From SIG452 sp045656345 (GTDB lineage: Bacteria > Bacillota > Clostridia > UMGS1840), in assembly GCA_045656345.1 (NCBI GenBank), contig JAZOQZ010000150.1, positions 1 to 6,040 of the forward strand: 6,040 nt of DNA, written 5' to 3'. The stretch's first letter is position 1. The number at the start of each line of letters is the position of its first letter. The position numbers were made by a program, and so were the translations under genes. The notes beneath the pieces were generated by a model that saw nothing but the letters and a program-made list of their open reading frames with translations, did not search any database and was not told the origin of the DNA. Shown piece after piece: positions 4,330 through 6,040 of this stretch.

Positions 4330-5217
4330 ATGAATGAATTTAAGACATATCATCCAATTGTTAATTTTACATACTTTGTGTTTGTGATTGGATTTTCCTG
4401 TTTTTTGATGAGTCCGGTTTGCCTCGGCATTTCCTTGATGTCGGGATTTGTTTATTCGGTAATGCTAAAAGGAAAAAAAACAATTCTCACGAACTTATTA
4501 TATATGCTTCCGATGATTGCAGTGATTGCGCTGATGAACCCGTTATTTAATCACGAAGGGATTACTGTCTTAGACTATCTTCCCGACAATAATCCGCTCA
4601 CTTTAGAATCAATTGTATATGGACTTAGCGCAGCGGTGATGCTGGTCAGTGTGATTTGTCATTTTTCTTGCTACAACGAGGTTATGACCAGCGATAAATT
4701 TATTTATCTGTTTGGAAAAATCATACCGGGGATGTCCTTAATCATTTCTATGACCCTTCGCTTTGTTCCAAAATTTAAAGCACAACTTAAAGTTGTGGCA
4801 AATGCTCAACGCACCATGGGGCGGGATGTGTCTAGCGGCAGTATCATAAAACGTGCTAAGCACGGACTGAATATTTTATCCATTATGACAACCTGGTCGT
4901 TGGAAAATGCCATAGAAACGGCAGACAGTATGAAAGCCCGTGGATACGGGATTCCCGGAAGAACGGCGTTTTCTGTTTTCACGTTTGATAAACGGGATAA
5001 AAAAGCTTTCGTTTCCATTTTGTTATTAGGATTGTATACATTGGTGGGAAGTATGATGGGAGGAATGTATTTTTGCTATTTTCCTTCGCTAAAAAGTGTT
5101 GCACCGTCTTTGTTCAGTGTCAGCGTATTTGTGGCGTATCTGCTTCTTTGTATCAGTCCGATTGTCATTGAAATTTGGGAGGTGAGAAGATGGAAAGTTT
5201 TAAGATCGAAAATTTAA
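4330..5217 (+). CDS. ECF transporter transmembrane component T (EcfT/CbiQ-like)
   Basis: This 295-aa protein is the membrane scaffold that links the two ATPase domains to a substrate-binding S component in an energy-coupling factor importer. Hydrophobic spans lie at about 10-45, 52-72, 93-113, 228-250 and 258-283. The long cytoplasmic coupling region (about 140-215) contains LRFVPKF (143-149), AQRTMGRD (159-166) and the hallmark ADSMKARGYG (198-207), whose Ala-Arg-Gly docks on the ATPase. The first coupling site reads QRTMG where many relatives have QRARG. GAGGTGG four bases before the ATG supports the start. The next gene overlaps by 28 bases. The B12 riboswitch upstream implies a corrinoid or cobalt substrate; no S component is in the window. 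Confidence 0.9.
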   Translation: MNEFKTYHPIVNFTYFVFVIGFSCFLMSPVCLGISLMSGFVYSVMLKGKKTILTNLLYMLPMIAVIALMNPLFNHEGITVLDYLPDNNPLTLESIVYGLSAAVMLVSVICHFSCYNEVMTSDKFIYLFGKIIPGMSLIISMTLRFVPKFKAQLKVVANAQRTMGRDVSSGSIIKRAKHGLNILSIMTTWSLENAIETADSMKARGYGIPGRTAFSVFTFDKRDKKAFVSILLLGLYTLVGSMMGGMYFCYFPSLKSVAPSLFSVSVFVAYLLLCISPIVIEIWEVRRWKVLRSKI

Positions 5218-6040
5218 GTTTTACCTATCCGAATAAACCGAAGAAAGCACTGGCGGATATCAGTTTTACAGTACAACAAGGCGAATTTGTGTTGTTGTGC
5301 GGAAAATCGGGTTGCGGAAAAACCACGTTGCTTCGACTGTTGAAGTCTTCTTTATCGCCTTTTGGAGAATTAGACGGAACCATTTTGTTTAACCAAAAAC
5401 CGCTGGCAGAATATAACGCGAAAGACCAAGCTGCTGGTATCGGTTTTGTTATGCAAAATCCAGACAATCAGATTGTAACCGATAAGGTGTGGCACGAACT
5501 TGCATTCGGTTTGGAAAGTCTTGGATATCAGCAAACGGAAATCAGAACAAGAGTTTCTGAAATGGCATCATTTTTTGGAATACAGACCTGGTTTTACAAG
5601 AACGTAACCGAGCTTTCCGGCGGACAGAAACAATTGTTAAATCTTGCATCTGTTATGGCAATGCAACCCTCTGTGTTGATTTTGGACGAACCCACCAGTC
5701 AGCTTGACCCTATTGCTGCAGGTGAGTTTTTGAAAACCCTGGAAAAAATCAACCGTGAGCTTGGAACCACCGTTATTCTCACGGAACACCGTCTGGAAGA
5801 TGCTTTTCCGCTGGCAGACAGAGTTATCGTGCTGGATGATGGCAAAATCATTGCAGACGAAGTGCCCGAAAAAGTGGGGAAGATTTTAAAAGACCAAAAC
5901 CACGATATGTATCAGGCGCTTCCGACTCCTATGAGGATTCACGGCGAAGTTGAAAACAGTTTACCTTGTCCGTTAACAGTGAGAGACGGCAGAACCTGGC
6001 TGGAAAACTATTCCAAGGAACATTCATTAAATCCCGGAGT
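5190..6040 (+). CDS. ECF transporter ATPase (EcfA-type), cut by window end
   Basis: The frame is open from ATG 5190 to the window edge, 283 codons, with no stop. A strong GGGAGGTGA site sits four bases before the ATG, inside the EcfT end. It has a complete ABC domain: Walker A GKSGCGKTT (38-46), Q-loop MQNPDNQ (88-94), signature LSGGQKQ (142-148), Walker B VLILDEP (162-168), D-loop SQLD (170-173) and switch His200 in TEHRLED. The PDNQ after the Q-loop is typical of ECF and cobalt-type importers. Beyond about residue 235 the sequence leaves the ABC core (ALPTPMRIHG, CPLTVRDGRTWL). In related Clostridia this reads like the linker to a second ATPase domain, so a fused A-A' protein is likely but not shown. 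Confidence 0.92.
   Translation, partial: MESFKIENLSFTYPNKPKKALADISFTVQQGEFVLLCGKSGCGKTTLLRLLKSSLSPFGELDGTILFNQKPLAEYNAKDQAAGIGFVMQNPDNQIVTDKVWHELAFGLESLGYQQTEIRTRVSEMASFFGIQTWFYKNVTELSGGQKQLLNLASVMAMQPSVLILDEPTSQLDPIAAGEFLKTLEKINRELGTTVILTEHRLEDAFPLADRVIVLDDGKIIADEVPEKVGKILKDQNHDMYQALPTPMRIHGEVENSLPCPLTVRDGRTWLENYSKEHSLNPG

Noticed and set aside
5225..5467. Minus-strand 80-codon frame opposite the ATPase gene
   Set aside because: It is a shadow of the ABC domain, which is supported by Walker A, Q-loop, signature and Walker B in the plus frame.

Overview
The window looks like a chromosomal segment of an anaerobic, low-to-mid GC Gram-positive bacterium (Clostridia-like; inferred). The signs are purine-rich Shine-Dalgarno sites, consensus sigma-A promoters, a Bacillus-type LexA box, a cobalamin riboswitch, an ECF-type transporter and a methyltransferase-type corrinoid protein. 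No species can be named from the sequence.

Region 1 (1-66): the 3' end of a tRNA, most likely tRNA-Ser, followed by a hairpin terminator that can act on both strands.

Region 2 (about 87-2970, all minus strand): a compact phage-derived operon. In transcription order it holds a small Cys4 protein, a complete-looking terminase large subunit (TerL), a 90-aa coiled-coil protein, a TerS-like protein and a small helix-turn-helix regulator. Neighbouring genes overlap and nearly all have strong ribosome-binding sites. There is no integrase, portal, protease, capsid or tail gene, and host-type genes lie on both sides. The order TerL, TerS, regulator is the reverse of the usual regulator-TerS-TerL order in Firmicutes tailed phages. 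The operon is read from a perfect TTGACA/TATAAT promoter with a near-perfect LexA (SOS) box just downstream of the -10. This DNA-damage-controlled, stand-alone packaging cassette is the most interesting object here. TerL may also start further upstream at a non-standard codon.

Region 3 (3030-3850, minus strand): a corrinoid-binding methyltransferase protein (MtaC/MtbC/MttC-like) with its own promoter, a strongly structured leader of unknown type and a downstream terminator. No methyltransferase partner is visible.

Region 4 (3894-6040, plus strand): divergently transcribed, a promoter, a cobalamin riboswitch with a terminator expression platform, an EcfT/CbiQ-like membrane protein and an EcfA-type ATPase cut by the window end. 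Together they form a B12-repressed ECF importer, probably for a corrinoid or cobalt. It sits back to back with a protein that needs a corrinoid cofactor, so regions 3 and 4 form a plausible corrinoid acquisition and use locus.
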